From: Aureibaculum marinum
GTDB lineage: Bacteria; Bacteroidota; Bacteroidia; Flavobacteriales; Flavobacteriaceae
Assembly (NCBI RefSeq): GCF_003813905.1
Contig: NZ_RPFJ01000006.1
Coordinates: 248,001-312,000 of the forward strand
Length of the DNA stretch: 64,000 nucleotides
Reading direction: 5' to 3'
Part shown: positions 9,723 to 17,257 of the stretch, piece by piece
Layout: each line of letters starts with the position of its first letter
Position numbering within the stretch: the first letter of the stretch is position 1
The notes under the pieces: model-generated
Told to the model about the DNA's origin: nothing
Seen by the model: only the letters and a program-made list of their open reading frames with translations
Database searches by the model: none
Program-made: the position numbers and the translations under genes

Positions 9723-10973
9723 TTAATCAAAGCTCTTACTGTATTTTAATACTGCTTTAAAAATCTTTTCTCTTATTGGATTTAGGTTGTAATACGATTT
9801 TGATTCTAAGAGACCCATATTTTGACGATTAACCAATAAGATTATAGAGATATTATTTTCTGGTATTACAGCAATACTTGTTCCGGTAAAACCTGTATGG
9901 CCAAAGCTTCCTTTAGGACCATTTTTTATTATGGCACTGTTGGTATTCATAACCCAACCTAATCCATTTTTAAATTTATCTTGTGTTAAAAATTCAGTTA
10001 ATGTTTTCTCAGAAATAAATTGTCCATTTTTTGATTTTCCTTTATTTTTCAAAACATCAATTAGCTTCTGTATGTCTTCTACTGTAGAAAACAATCCCGC
10101 ATGACCAGAAACTCCTTCATTGGCATGCCAAGCATTACCATCATTAACTTCACCTTTTAAAGTGTACTTTCGCCAGCCATTCCATTGATTAGGGTTAAGG
10201 CTGTCTGGTTTCATTCCAAGTGTATTGTCAGTTACCATTCGTGTTTCATATGGGTTTCCGTGCGATGTAGCAGTAATGTTTTCAATTGAGTGGTTATTTA
10301 AAGGGTTAAACATAGTATGCTTCATCTCTAGAGGTTTAAAAATATGTAGCTCCATAAATTGATCTAATGGTAATTTAGAAACCTTTTCAATAATTTCGCC
10401 CAATAGAATAAACCCTAAATCACTATAATGTCTTCCACTTCCAATTTCATATTTTAATGGAAGTTTATCAATTATTTTATAAGTGTCTTTTCTTTTGCTA
10501 GAATAATAATAAAAAGGAAACCATTCCATTAATCCAGAGGTGTGTGTAAGTAAATGCCTAATAGTAATTTTACTTTTTTCTGGAGTATTAAATGCTTTAA
10601 TATATTTTGATACAGGATCATTTATATTTAAAAGTCCTTGATCTGCTAAAAGCATTATAGAAGTTGTGGTTCCAACAACTTTAGTTAATGAAGCAATATC
10701 ATAAAGATGATTGACAGTAGTTTTTTCAGGTTTTTTTAATCGTTTGTTTTCAAAATTGTTTAAATAAGCATATCCAAATGCATTTTTATAAAGTTCTTTA
10801 TTACCTTGTTTTATTAAAATTACAGCACTTGGAATATTTGATTGTTCAATTTCGTTTTCTAAAATTTGATTAATGTTACTAATAAGTATTTCTTTTTTAG
10901 TTTTATTTTGAGCAACTGATGTGTTAAAATATAAAGAAAGTATTAGAATAATGTAAATAATTTTTTTTTGCAT
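9723..10973 (-). CDS. Serine hydrolase of the beta-lactamase/transpeptidase-like (class C) family
   Basis: 416 residues with a signal peptide (hydrophobic 5-17, SVAQ cleavage region), so periplasmic. Catalytic signatures of the class C beta-lactamase/EstB superfamily are present: SLTK (nucleophile serine and general base lysine), YSD in the place of YxN, and HTG near the end (FGHTGFTGT) in the place of KTG. Members hydrolyse esters or D-amino-acid peptide bonds, so the name beta-lactamase would overstate what is known. It lies 26 bases downstream of a sterol-desaturase-like gene on the same strand and may be cotranscribed with it. Confidence 0.9.
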   Translation of the reverse strand: MQKKIIYIILILSLYFNTSVAQNKTKKEILISNINQILENEIEQSNIPSAVILIKQGNKELYKNAFGYAYLNNFENKRLKKPEKTTVNHLYDIASLTKVVGTTTSIMLLADQGLLNINDPVSKYIKAFNTPEKSKITIRHLLTHTSGLMEWFPFYYYSSKRKDTYKIIDKLPLKYEIGSGRHYSDLGFILLGEIIEKVSKLPLDQFMELHIFKPLEMKHTMFNPLNNHSIENITATSHGNPYETRMVTDNTLGMKPDSLNPNQWNGWRKYTLKGEVNDGNAWHANEGVSGHAGLFSTVEDIQKLIDVLKNKGKSKNGQFISEKTLTEFLTQDKFKNGLGWVMNTNSAIIKNGPKGSFGHTGFTGTSIAVIPENNISIILLVNRQNMGLLESKSYYNLNPIREKIFKAVLKYSKSFD

Positions 10974-10999
10974 GAGATTAGTTTAAAACTATAAATTTA

Positions 11000-11908
11000 T
11001 TAAATAGGTTCTTTTTTTATTGTAGTTGATTTTTCCCATTCTTTCCTTAAATCAGAAGATAGCACTCCTTTATTATCAGGCTTCCATCCTGGTGGTTTTA
11101 TAAAATATTTTATTCTTTTGCCAAAAGATGTTTTTGTAGTAAATACATCTCTAAATAAATTTATCCATTCGTGAAAAGCCACATAAAGAGGATTAAAAGA
11201 ATTAATATTTTTTACCAAACCGTAAGTTGGTTTCTCAATTTCAGGTTCAAAAGTGCCAAATAATTTATCCCAAATAATAAATATTCCTGCATGGTTTCTA
11301 TCTAAATATTGAGGGTTGGTAGCATGGTGTACTCTATGATGTGAAGGGGTGTTAAAAATAGCTTCGAACCACTTTGGCATTTTATTTATACGTTCTGTAT
11401 GAATCCAATATTGATAAATAAGACTGATAGACATTTGAGCTAGTATCATTACCGGATGAAATCCTAACAATGGTAACCACAACCAAAAAATAAAGGTCAT
11501 AAAACCACCTGTCCAAGACTGTCTAAGTGCAGTACTCAAGTTATAATGTTGTGAGGAATGATGGATGATATGGCTAGCCCAAAAAAATCTGTTGGTGTGG
11601 CTAACTCTATGCATCCAATAATATGAAAAATCTTCTGTAATTAATATTAATATCCAAGCCCACCAAGTAAAAGGGATGGTGATTATTCTAAAATTAGTAT
11701 ACATAAAAATAAAAGAAGCAAAGATAATTACTTTGCTAAATAATCCTAAAAACACATTGCCTAATCCCATTGTAATTGAGGTGATGGCATCTTTGGTTTC
11801 ATAGCTATTTGTTTTTTCTTTGGCATCAACAATAATTTCAAATAATAATGTTATAACAAAAAACGGAATAGCGTAATGAATTAAATTGGGTATTTCAGGT
11901 ATTTCCAT
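11000..11908 (-). CDS. Sterol desaturase / fatty acid hydroxylase family membrane protein
   Basis: About 302 residues with several membrane segments. The eight-histidine di-iron signature is clear: HRVSH, HIIHHSS and HRVHHATN, with a further histidine between. This superfamily hydroxylates or desaturates lipid-like substrates at the membrane using oxygen; in Bacteroidota such proteins may act on sphingolipid or ornithine-lipid chains, but nothing here fixes the substrate. I chose the ATG at 11908 (MEIPEI); the longer reading starts at a weak TTG 12 bases upstream. It precedes the serine hydrolase gene on the same strand. Confidence 0.9.
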   Translation of the reverse strand: MEIPEIPNLIHYAIPFFVITLLFEIIVDAKEKTNSYETKDAITSITMGLGNVFLGLFSKVIIFASFIFMYTNFRIITIPFTWWAWILILITEDFSYYWMHRVSHTNRFFWASHIIHHSSQHYNLSTALRQSWTGGFMTFIFWLWLPLLGFHPVMILAQMSISLIYQYWIHTERINKMPKWFEAIFNTPSHHRVHHATNPQYLDRNHAGIFIIWDKLFGTFEPEIEKPTYGLVKNINSFNPLYVAFHEWINLFRDVFTTKTSFGKRIKYFIKPPGWKPDNKGVLSSDLRKEWEKSTTIKKEPI

Positions 11909-12060
11909 GGTAATAAACAATACTCAAATGTAGGTAAAAATGTTTAATATTATTTTTTCTCTTTTTTATGTTTGTTATTAAAATGTTGTGGTATAGTCTG
12001 TAAAAAGAATATTATTTAAAATCTTTTAATTTTTAACCTTTTAATTTAAATCAAAAGCCT

Positions 12061-12068
12061 TATATTTG
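12061..12068 (+). promoter_or_regulatory. Promoter -7 element of the rpsF operon
   Basis: TATATTTG fits TAnnTTTG exactly and predicts a transcript starting near 12072, with a leader of about 29 nt before rpsF. That is too short for an elaborate ribosomal-protein leader structure. Confidence 0.55.
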
Positions 12069-12100
12069 CACGCTTAAAAATAAACAAAAAATAATTAATT

Positions 12101-12442
12101 ATGAATCATTACGAAACTGTTTTCATTTTGAATCCCGTTTTATCTGATGTTCAGGTAAAGGAAACAGTAAAGAAGTTTGAAGACTACTTGGTTTCTAAAG
12201 GTGCCGAAATGATCCACAAAGAAGATTGGGGCTTAAAAAAATTAGCGTATCCAATCCAAAAGAAAAAAACTGGATTTTATCACTTATTTGAGTTTAAAGC
12301 TCCTGGTGATCTTATCTATCCTTTTGAATTAGAATTCAGAAGAGATGATAGTATTATGCGTTATTTAACTGTTAAGTTAGATAAACACGCTGCTGAATGG
12401 GCTGAAAAAAGAAAACAACGTAATAAAGCTGCAAAAAACTAA
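12101..12442 (+). CDS. rpsF: 30S ribosomal protein S6
   Basis: 113 residues, the usual length. The start MNHYETVFILNPVLSD and the RRDDSIMRYLTVKLD segment are diagnostic of S6, which pairs with S18 on the platform of the small subunit. First gene of the rpsF-rpsR-rplI operon; only 3 bases separate it from rpsR. Confidence 0.98.
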   Translation: MNHYETVFILNPVLSDVQVKETVKKFEDYLVSKGAEMIHKEDWGLKKLAYPIQKKKTGFYHLFEFKAPGDLIYPFELEFRRDDSIMRYLTVKLDKHAAEWAEKRKQRNKAAKN

Positions 12443-12445
12443 GTT

Positions 12446-12745
12446 ATGTCATCAACAATAGAACAACAAGCAAAAGGCGGAAATAAAGCCGAAATCAGAT
12501 ATCTAACTCCTTTAGATATTGATACAAAACAAAAAGTAAAATATTGTCGTTTTAAGAAAAACGGTATCAAATATATAGATTATAAAGACGCTGATTTTTT
12601 ATTGTACTTAGTAAATGAACAAGGTAAAATTTTACCTCGTCGTTTAACTGGTACTTCATTAAAATATCAACGTAAAGTATCGCAGGCAATAAAAAGAGCT
12701 CGTCATTTGGCACTATTGCCTTATGTTGGTGATATGTTAAAATAA
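12446..12745 (+). CDS. rpsR: 30S ribosomal protein S18
   Basis: 99 residues. The basic C-terminal core ([31 protein letters not shown]) is the conserved S18 signature; it binds 16S rRNA together with S6. The N-terminal extension ([12 protein letters not shown]) is typical of Bacteroidota. Only two cysteine-like positions remain around KYCRF, so no full zinc ribbon is present. Middle gene of the operon. Confidence 0.98.
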   Translation: MSSTIEQQAKGGNKAEIRYLTPLDIDTKQKVKYCRFKKNGIKYIDYKDADFLLYLVNEQGKILPRRLTGTSLKYQRKVSQAIKRARHLALLPYVGDMLK

Positions 12746-12764
12746 TCTAAATTTAAGAACTATT

Positions 12765-13217
12765 ATGGAACTTATATTAAAACAAGACGTAGCTAATTTA
12801 GGCTTTACAGATGATGTGGTAACTGTAAAGAATGGTTATGGTCGCAATTTTTTAATTCCACAAGGATATGCAGTGTTAGCTACACCTTCTGCAAAGAAAG
12901 TGTTAGAAGAAACATTGAAACAAAGAGCCTATAAAGAGGCTAAAGTAATAAAAGAAGCTGAAGCTTCTGCTAAAAAATTACAAGAATTAGAAATTAAAAT
13001 ACCTGCTAAAGTAGGTGCTGGCGATAAGCTTTTTGGCTCTGTAAGTAGTGCTGATGTTGCTGAAGCTATTTCTAAAGCTGGTGTAGAAATTGAGAAAAAA
13101 TACGTTAGTGTACTTGGTGGTTTAGTAAAAAGATTAGGTACTTACGAAGCAAAAATTCGTTTACACAGAGAGGTAATTGTTGATTTTCCTTTTGATGTAG
13201 TTGCTGAAGGTAAATAA
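12765..13217 (+). CDS. rplI: 50S ribosomal protein L9
   Basis: 150 residues, full length. The N-terminal rRNA-binding domain carries VKNGYGRNFLIPQGYA, followed by the long connecting helix (residues 40-75) and the C-terminal domain with GKLFGSVSS-like GDKLFGSVSS. It closes the operon and is followed by a strong intrinsic terminator at 13237-13275. Confidence 0.98.
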   Translation: MELILKQDVANLGFTDDVVTVKNGYGRNFLIPQGYAVLATPSAKKVLEETLKQRAYKEAKVIKEAEASAKKLQELEIKIPAKVGAGDKLFGSVSSADVAEAISKAGVEIEKKYVSVLGGLVKRLGTYEAKIRLHREVIVDFPFDVVAEGK

Positions 13218-13236
13218 TACAATCTCAACTTATATA

Positions 13237-13275
13237 AAACCGTTCAGCCTCATTTGGTATTGAACGGTTTTTTTT
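13237..13275 (+). terminator. Intrinsic terminator of the rpsF-rpsR-rplI operon
   Basis: Stem AAACCGTTCA / TGAACGGTTT (13237-13246 with 13261-13270), a 14-base loop and a following T tract. It starts 20 bases after the rplI stop. Confidence 0.88.
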
Positions 13276-13354
13276 ATGATTATTTTTATTCATAGTTATG
13301 TTAAATGTGATTCAGATATTTTTCGAGTCTCAGAAAGATAATAGTAAATAAGTT

Positions 13355-13825
13355 ATGAAGTATAAACAGTTAACAAAAGAACAGTTTGAAGCTTTACACA
13401 AAGAATTTGCTCAGTTTTTAGCTACACAGCAAATTGATGTTAAGGAATGGAATGCCATTAAAGCCGATAAGCCAGAATTGGCAGAACAAGAATTAAATTT
13501 ATTTAGTGATGTGGTGTGGGATGATGTATTGAATAGAACCAATTATCTCGAACATTTTTCTGAGAAGAATATCAATTTATTTAAATGTGATAAAAACGAA
13601 ATTTTTAGAATTGTTGTTCAAGTAAATAAAACTGATTTTAGTTTTTTTAACGATAAAGATTATAAATGGTTTATAGACAATACTAAAGATGGTTCTATTA
13701 CTTTTTATAAAGGAGCAAAAAAATATGGAGCCGATAGAAATTCAGAAATTTTTGATTTAATACAAAAAGGTAGTGTAATTGCTGATGGCAAATTGTTTGA
13801 AGGTATTTTTAAATTAATATCTTAG
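13355..13825 (+). CDS. Conserved Bacteroidota protein of unknown function (DUF6495-like)
   Basis: 156 residues, soluble, rich in acidic and aromatic residues (DVVWDDVL, YLEHFSE). The N-terminus MKYKQLTKEQFEALH and the ADKPELAEQELNLFSD block resemble a Bacteroidota-restricted domain of unknown function that I recall as DUF6495; that name is from memory and less certain than the conservation. No catalytic motif is visible. It is followed after 15 bases by the haem-binding protein gene, so the two probably form an operon. Confidence 0.75.
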   Translation: MKYKQLTKEQFEALHKEFAQFLATQQIDVKEWNAIKADKPELAEQELNLFSDVVWDDVLNRTNYLEHFSEKNINLFKCDKNEIFRIVVQVNKTDFSFFNDKDYKWFIDNTKDGSITFYKGAKKYGADRNSEIFDLIQKGSVIADGKLFEGIFKLIS

Positions 13826-13840
13826 CATAAAATTTAAGTT

Positions 13841-14299
13841 ATGCTAAAAAAAATAGTTATTGGATTGTTATTTGTTTTTATAGCCATTCAATTTTATCGT
13901 CCTGAAAAAAATACTTCAACAGAAACACCTGATACCGACTTTTTGGTTGTTTATGGTACGGATGCAAAAATAGCATCAACAATTAAGGCTTCTTGTTACG
14001 ATTGTCATTCCAATAATACCACTTACCCATGGTATTCTGAAGTTGCACCAGTTTCATGGTGGATTTCCAATCATGTAACTTATGGTAAAAAACATTTAGA
14101 TTTTTCAATTTGGAATACATATAGTGAAAAAAAGAAAGATCATAAATTGGAAGAAACAATTGAAATGATTGAGAAAAAAGAGATGCCTTTAGAAAGTTAT
14201 TTACCTATGCATCCAGAGGCAAAACTGACAGAAGTACAGCAACAAGAACTTATAGCTTTTTTTAAGAAAATTAGGTCAGAAATTAATTATAGTAAGTAA
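13841..14299 (+). CDS. Haem-binding domain protein, membrane anchored (Haem_bd family)
   Basis: 152 residues with an uncleaved or weakly cleaved N-terminal hydrophobic helix (residues 4-20). The CYDCHSNNTTYPWYSE motif is the c-type haem attachment site (CxxCH) of the Haem_bd domain; W and H residues downstream (PVSWWISNHV, PLESYLPMHPEAKLT) are the usual partners, and the last methionine-rich part may supply the axial ligand. Probably a periplasmic single-haem protein; its redox partner is unknown. Confidence 0.87.
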   Translation: MLKKIVIGLLFVFIAIQFYRPEKNTSTETPDTDFLVVYGTDAKIASTIKASCYDCHSNNTTYPWYSEVAPVSWWISNHVTYGKKHLDFSIWNTYSEKKKDHKLEETIEMIEKKEMPLESYLPMHPEAKLTEVQQQELIAFFKKIRSEINYSK

Positions 14300-14389
14300 A
14301 AATCTAAATATTTCTAAAAACTATAGAGCCTTATTGTTGGGTGAATTTTGTAGGAACCATAAAATTAGTCTCGAGAAATATTAACATAA

Positions 14390-14971
14390 TTAAAGCTTTA
14401 ACTTGGTTTTGGTCTCAATAGCCTTTATTACTTTTCTACCTCTATTGACGTAGCCTATAGTTGCTTTTGGTATATCTTTTTCAATATTAAGTACTAATTC
14501 TGGATAAATCCATTGGTATTTTGTGCCCAATATGTATAAAGTGTGCATGGTGTAAGCTTTAACCGCCGTTTTTTGATTTGTAATCATCCAATCAAAACCT
14601 GCTTCTATAATTTTTTCAAGATGATTTTCTTTTAAAACAGATTGAACACCAGTATTATCTTTAGTAAAATAACCAAGTACTAATAATTCACAAATTTTTG
14701 CACTGGCTCTAATTACTGCAGGTTGTTTAATTTTGAGTATTATGTTACAAAATTGATCTAAATAGGGGGTAATGATACCTAATTTTTCTTTGCAAGCCAG
14801 TTCTAAAGTACGAGCTGAAAAAGTAGAAATGTCATCTTCAATTGCTTCCATATTGGTTAATAGTAGAGGTACATATTCGGGATTGTTAATTGCAGCATCA
14901 ATTAATTTTTCTCGATTGGTTAACTTATGGGTAGCGTTTGTCAATAAGGAAACAAAAGTTTTTTGATTCAT
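14390..14971 (-). CDS. Helical-repeat hypothetical protein next to a sirtuin
   Basis: 193 residues, all-helical pattern resembling HEAT/ARM repeats (repeated blocks of about 35 residues with LLLTNMEAIED, TLELACKEKLG, AKICELLVLG, MHTLYILG). No signal peptide, membrane helix or catalytic motif. The start codon at 14971 directly abuts the stop of the upstream sirtuin gene (14972), so the two are very likely translationally coupled. It could be a scaffold or adaptor; no function can be assigned. Confidence 0.75.
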   Translation of the reverse strand: MNQKTFVSLLTNATHKLTNREKLIDAAINNPEYVPLLLTNMEAIEDDISTFSARTLELACKEKLGIITPYLDQFCNIILKIKQPAVIRASAKICELLVLGYFTKDNTGVQSVLKENHLEKIIEAGFDWMITNQKTAVKAYTMHTLYILGTKYQWIYPELVLNIEKDIPKATIGYVNRGRKVIKAIETKTKLKL

Positions 14972-15652
14972 CTATAAATAATTATCAACTAGAATTTTAA
15001 CTCCTTTAGTAGCTTTTTCAGCAATGACAGTCAAATTATTAAAATCATTTGCATTTATCGCTGGTTTTGGATCAATAAAATAGATGGGGATGCCTGACTT
15101 TACATAATTTATTAAGCTTGCAGCTGGATATACTTGCATAGAGGTTCCAATGATTATCAAAATATCTGCGGAGGTAGTTATTTGTGCAGCTTTATCGAGC
15201 ATAGGAACTGCTTCTCCAAACCAAACAATATGTGGCCTTAATTGTGTGTTATTCGGACATAAGTCTCCAACATTGATATCATTTTTACACTCATAAATTT
15301 CATTCTCGTTGGTGATGCTTCTAGATTTCAATAACTCTCCGTGTAGGTGAATAACATCAGTACTTCCAGCTCGTTCATGAAGATCATCTACATTTTGAGT
15401 AATAATAGTTATGTCGTATTTCTTTTCCAAATCAGCTAAGGCTTTATGCCCACTGTTGGGTTTTACTGTTAATAATTGACGACGTCTTTGGTTGTAAAAA
15501 TCCAATACCAATTTAGGATTTCTTTTAAAACCTTCAGGTGAGGCAACTTCCATTACATCATGTCCTTCCCACAAACCATTTGCATCTCTAAAAGTATTAA
15601 TGCCGCTCTCAGCACTCATTCCTGCACCTGTAAGTACTACTATTTTTTTCAT
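14972..15652 (-). CDS. cobB: NAD-dependent protein deacylase, sirtuin family
   Basis: 226 residues. Rossmann-fold NAD site TGAGMSAESGI, FRDANGLWE, and ITQNVDDLHERAGS with the catalytic histidine in HLHGE are all present. The Y-x-x-R signature (FYNQRRR, residues about 52-58) is that of SIRT5/CobB-type enzymes, which remove succinyl or malonyl groups as well as acetyl. The small zinc domain keeps only two cysteines (YECKNDI and GDLCPNN) of the normal four, so zinc is probably not bound. First gene of a two-gene unit with the helical-repeat protein. Confidence 0.92.
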   Translation of the reverse strand: MKKIVVLTGAGMSAESGINTFRDANGLWEGHDVMEVASPEGFKRNPKLVLDFYNQRRRQLLTVKPNSGHKALADLEKKYDITIITQNVDDLHERAGSTDVIHLHGELLKSRSITNENEIYECKNDINVGDLCPNNTQLRPHIVWFGEAVPMLDKAAQITTSADILIIIGTSMQVYPAASLINYVKSGIPIYFIDPKPAINANDFNNLTVIAEKATKGVKILVDNYL

Positions 15653-15783
15653 TGTGAATATTGTTACTGTTATTTTCTGAGTATTGATGAATTGTTCTTA
15701 TAATAGTAGATTGTTATTTATCTTTTCTTATCGATTTCTTATCTTGCCATAAATTTAAAACTTATTTATAAGAACAGAAAAAT

Positions 15784-16452
15784 ATGGTAGATAAACAATT
15801 GTTAAGTTATTTACAAGAATTATTAACAGAGAACAGAAAAAATCTTTTCGAAAAAATTTTAAAAGAAAGAACCCGTCATTTTACGGTTGTATTAGAAGAT
15901 ATATATCAAAAACATAATACTAGTGCTGTAGTACGGAGTTGTGATGTTTTTGGTATTCAAGATATTCATATTATAGAAAATAAGTACAATAGTTATGTTT
16001 CTAACCAAGTAGCTAAAGGTGCTCAAAAATGGATTGATTTTTACGAGTATAATCAACAAGAAAATAATACTGAAAACTGTATTAAATCTCTTAGAGGTAA
16101 AGGGTACCAAATTATAGCAACTACACCACATAACGATTCTTGTTTGTTACAAGATTTTGATATCACAAAAAAATCAGCTTTAGTTTTTGGAGTAGAAAAG
16201 GAAGGTGTTTCTGATTATATGTTAAAAGAAGCAGATGGATATTTAAAAATACCAATGTATGGATTTACAGAAAGTTTAAATATTTCCGTTGCTGTGGCTA
16301 TTATTTTACAATCATTATCTCTAAGATTACGAACCTCAAATATTAATTGGCAACTTACTGAACAGGAAAAAGAAGAGAAAAGAATGGACTGGACAAAAAA
16401 GTCGATAAACCATGTAGATGAGATTATTGAAAGATGGAAATCGGATAATTAA
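15784..16452 (+). CDS. trmH: tRNA (guanosine-2'-O-)-methyltransferase, SpoU family
   Basis: 222 residues. SPOUT-fold methyltransferase: motif 1 HNTSAVVRSCDVFGIQ, motif 2 ALVFGVEKEGVSD and motif 3 PMYGFTESLNISVAVAI form the knotted SAM site. The TrmH-type N-terminus (RTRHFTVVLEDIY) and C-terminal helix suggest Gm18 modification of tRNA rather than rRNA. Convergent with the FNR-like regulator gene. Confidence 0.9.
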   Translation: MVDKQLLSYLQELLTENRKNLFEKILKERTRHFTVVLEDIYQKHNTSAVVRSCDVFGIQDIHIIENKYNSYVSNQVAKGAQKWIDFYEYNQQENNTENCIKSLRGKGYQIIATTPHNDSCLLQDFDITKKSALVFGVEKEGVSDYMLKEADGYLKIPMYGFTESLNISVAVAIILQSLSLRLRTSNINWQLTEQEKEEKRMDWTKKSINHVDEIIERWKSDN

Positions 16453-16467
16453 AAGGTTGTTAAGTAA

Positions 16468-17154
16468 TTAAAATCCTTGTGATAATTTTAACAACTCAAC
16501 TTCATCTAAAATTTTAACCCTTTTACCTTCTAAAGCAATAAATCCTTTCTTTTTAAATTCTGATAATAATCGAATAGCAGATTCTGTAGCAGTACCAATT
16601 ACACTTGATATTTCTTCACGCGTTAATAAAATACTTAAATAGCCATCTTCATCTTCTCCGAAGGTTTCTTTAAGAAATATTAAAGTGTCAGCTAATCTTT
16701 CTTTAACACTTTTTTGTGCCATGTTAGAAAGTGACATATTCGCATCACGTAAATCACTACAAACCGTTTTCATCATGTCTAAAGAAAATTTAGGATTTTC
16801 TTTAATAGCATCTAAAATTTCTTTTTTTGGTATAAAGCAGGCTTTGATGTCTTTTAAGGCAGTAACCGTGAGTGATACAGGCTCTTCGCTTAATACGGAA
16901 CGATAGCCCAACATATCTCCTCCCTTTATAAATCGAACTATTTGTTCTTTCCCGTTGGCATTAAGTTTAGATAATTTGCAAATGCCTTCTTTCATACAAT
17001 ATACACCATTTAAGGTGTTTCCTTCTTCAAAAATGATATCGCCCTTTTTAAAAGTTAAGACATCTTTTTGTTCAGACATGCTTTTCAACTCATCTGCAGA
17101 TAGAGATTTTAGTGAGTTGAATTCCCTTATAATACATTGTTGACATTTACTCAT
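16468..17154 (-). CDS. FNR-like transcriptional regulator (Crp/Fnr family) with three of four cluster cysteines
   Basis: 228 residues from the ATG at 17154, preferred over an upstream start because it begins at MSKCQQC, the usual start of the family. cNMP-type beta-roll (25-125), dimer helix (125-155) and winged helix with GTATESAIRLL as recognition helix (188-198). C4 and C7 match C20 and C23 of E. coli FNR, and C106 (KACFIPKK) matches C122; the residue matching C29 is N13. A [4Fe-4S] oxygen sensor with a substitute fourth ligand is inferred. The gene is divergent from ccoI and shares an intergenic motif A site (17195-17208). It is the likely reader of the motif A regulon. Confidence 0.88.
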   Translation of the reverse strand: MSKCQQCIIREFNSLKSLSADELKSMSEQKDVLTFKKGDIIFEEGNTLNGVYCMKEGICKLSKLNANGKEQIVRFIKGGDMLGYRSVLSEEPVSLTVTALKDIKACFIPKKEILDAIKENPKFSLDMMKTVCSDLRDANMSLSNMAQKSVKERLADTLIFLKETFGEDEDGYLSILLTREEISSVIGTATESAIRLLSEFKKKGFIALEGKRVKILDEVELLKLSQGF

Positions 17155-17194
17155 ATGGGCAAAACGAATTAAGTAACAAATATATCTAAATTTT

Positions 17195-17208
17195 ATGACT
17201 TTTATCAT
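17195..17208. promoter_or_regulatory. Motif A site between the fnr-like gene and ccoI
   Basis: Core ATGACTTTTATCAT, FNR-like (TGA-N6-TCA). Its centre is 36.5 bases before the last base of GATATTTG (17231-17238), a one-mismatch -7 element for ccoI, so it is placed to activate ccoI. On the other strand the best -7 element for the regulator gene (TATATTTG, 17177-17184) ends only 24.5 bases from the centre, so the same site would overlap that promoter and may repress it. Confidence 0.7.
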
Positions 17209-17257
17209 AGACTTGACTAAGTTTGTATTAGATATTTGTAAGTTGAATTAAAAAGTA

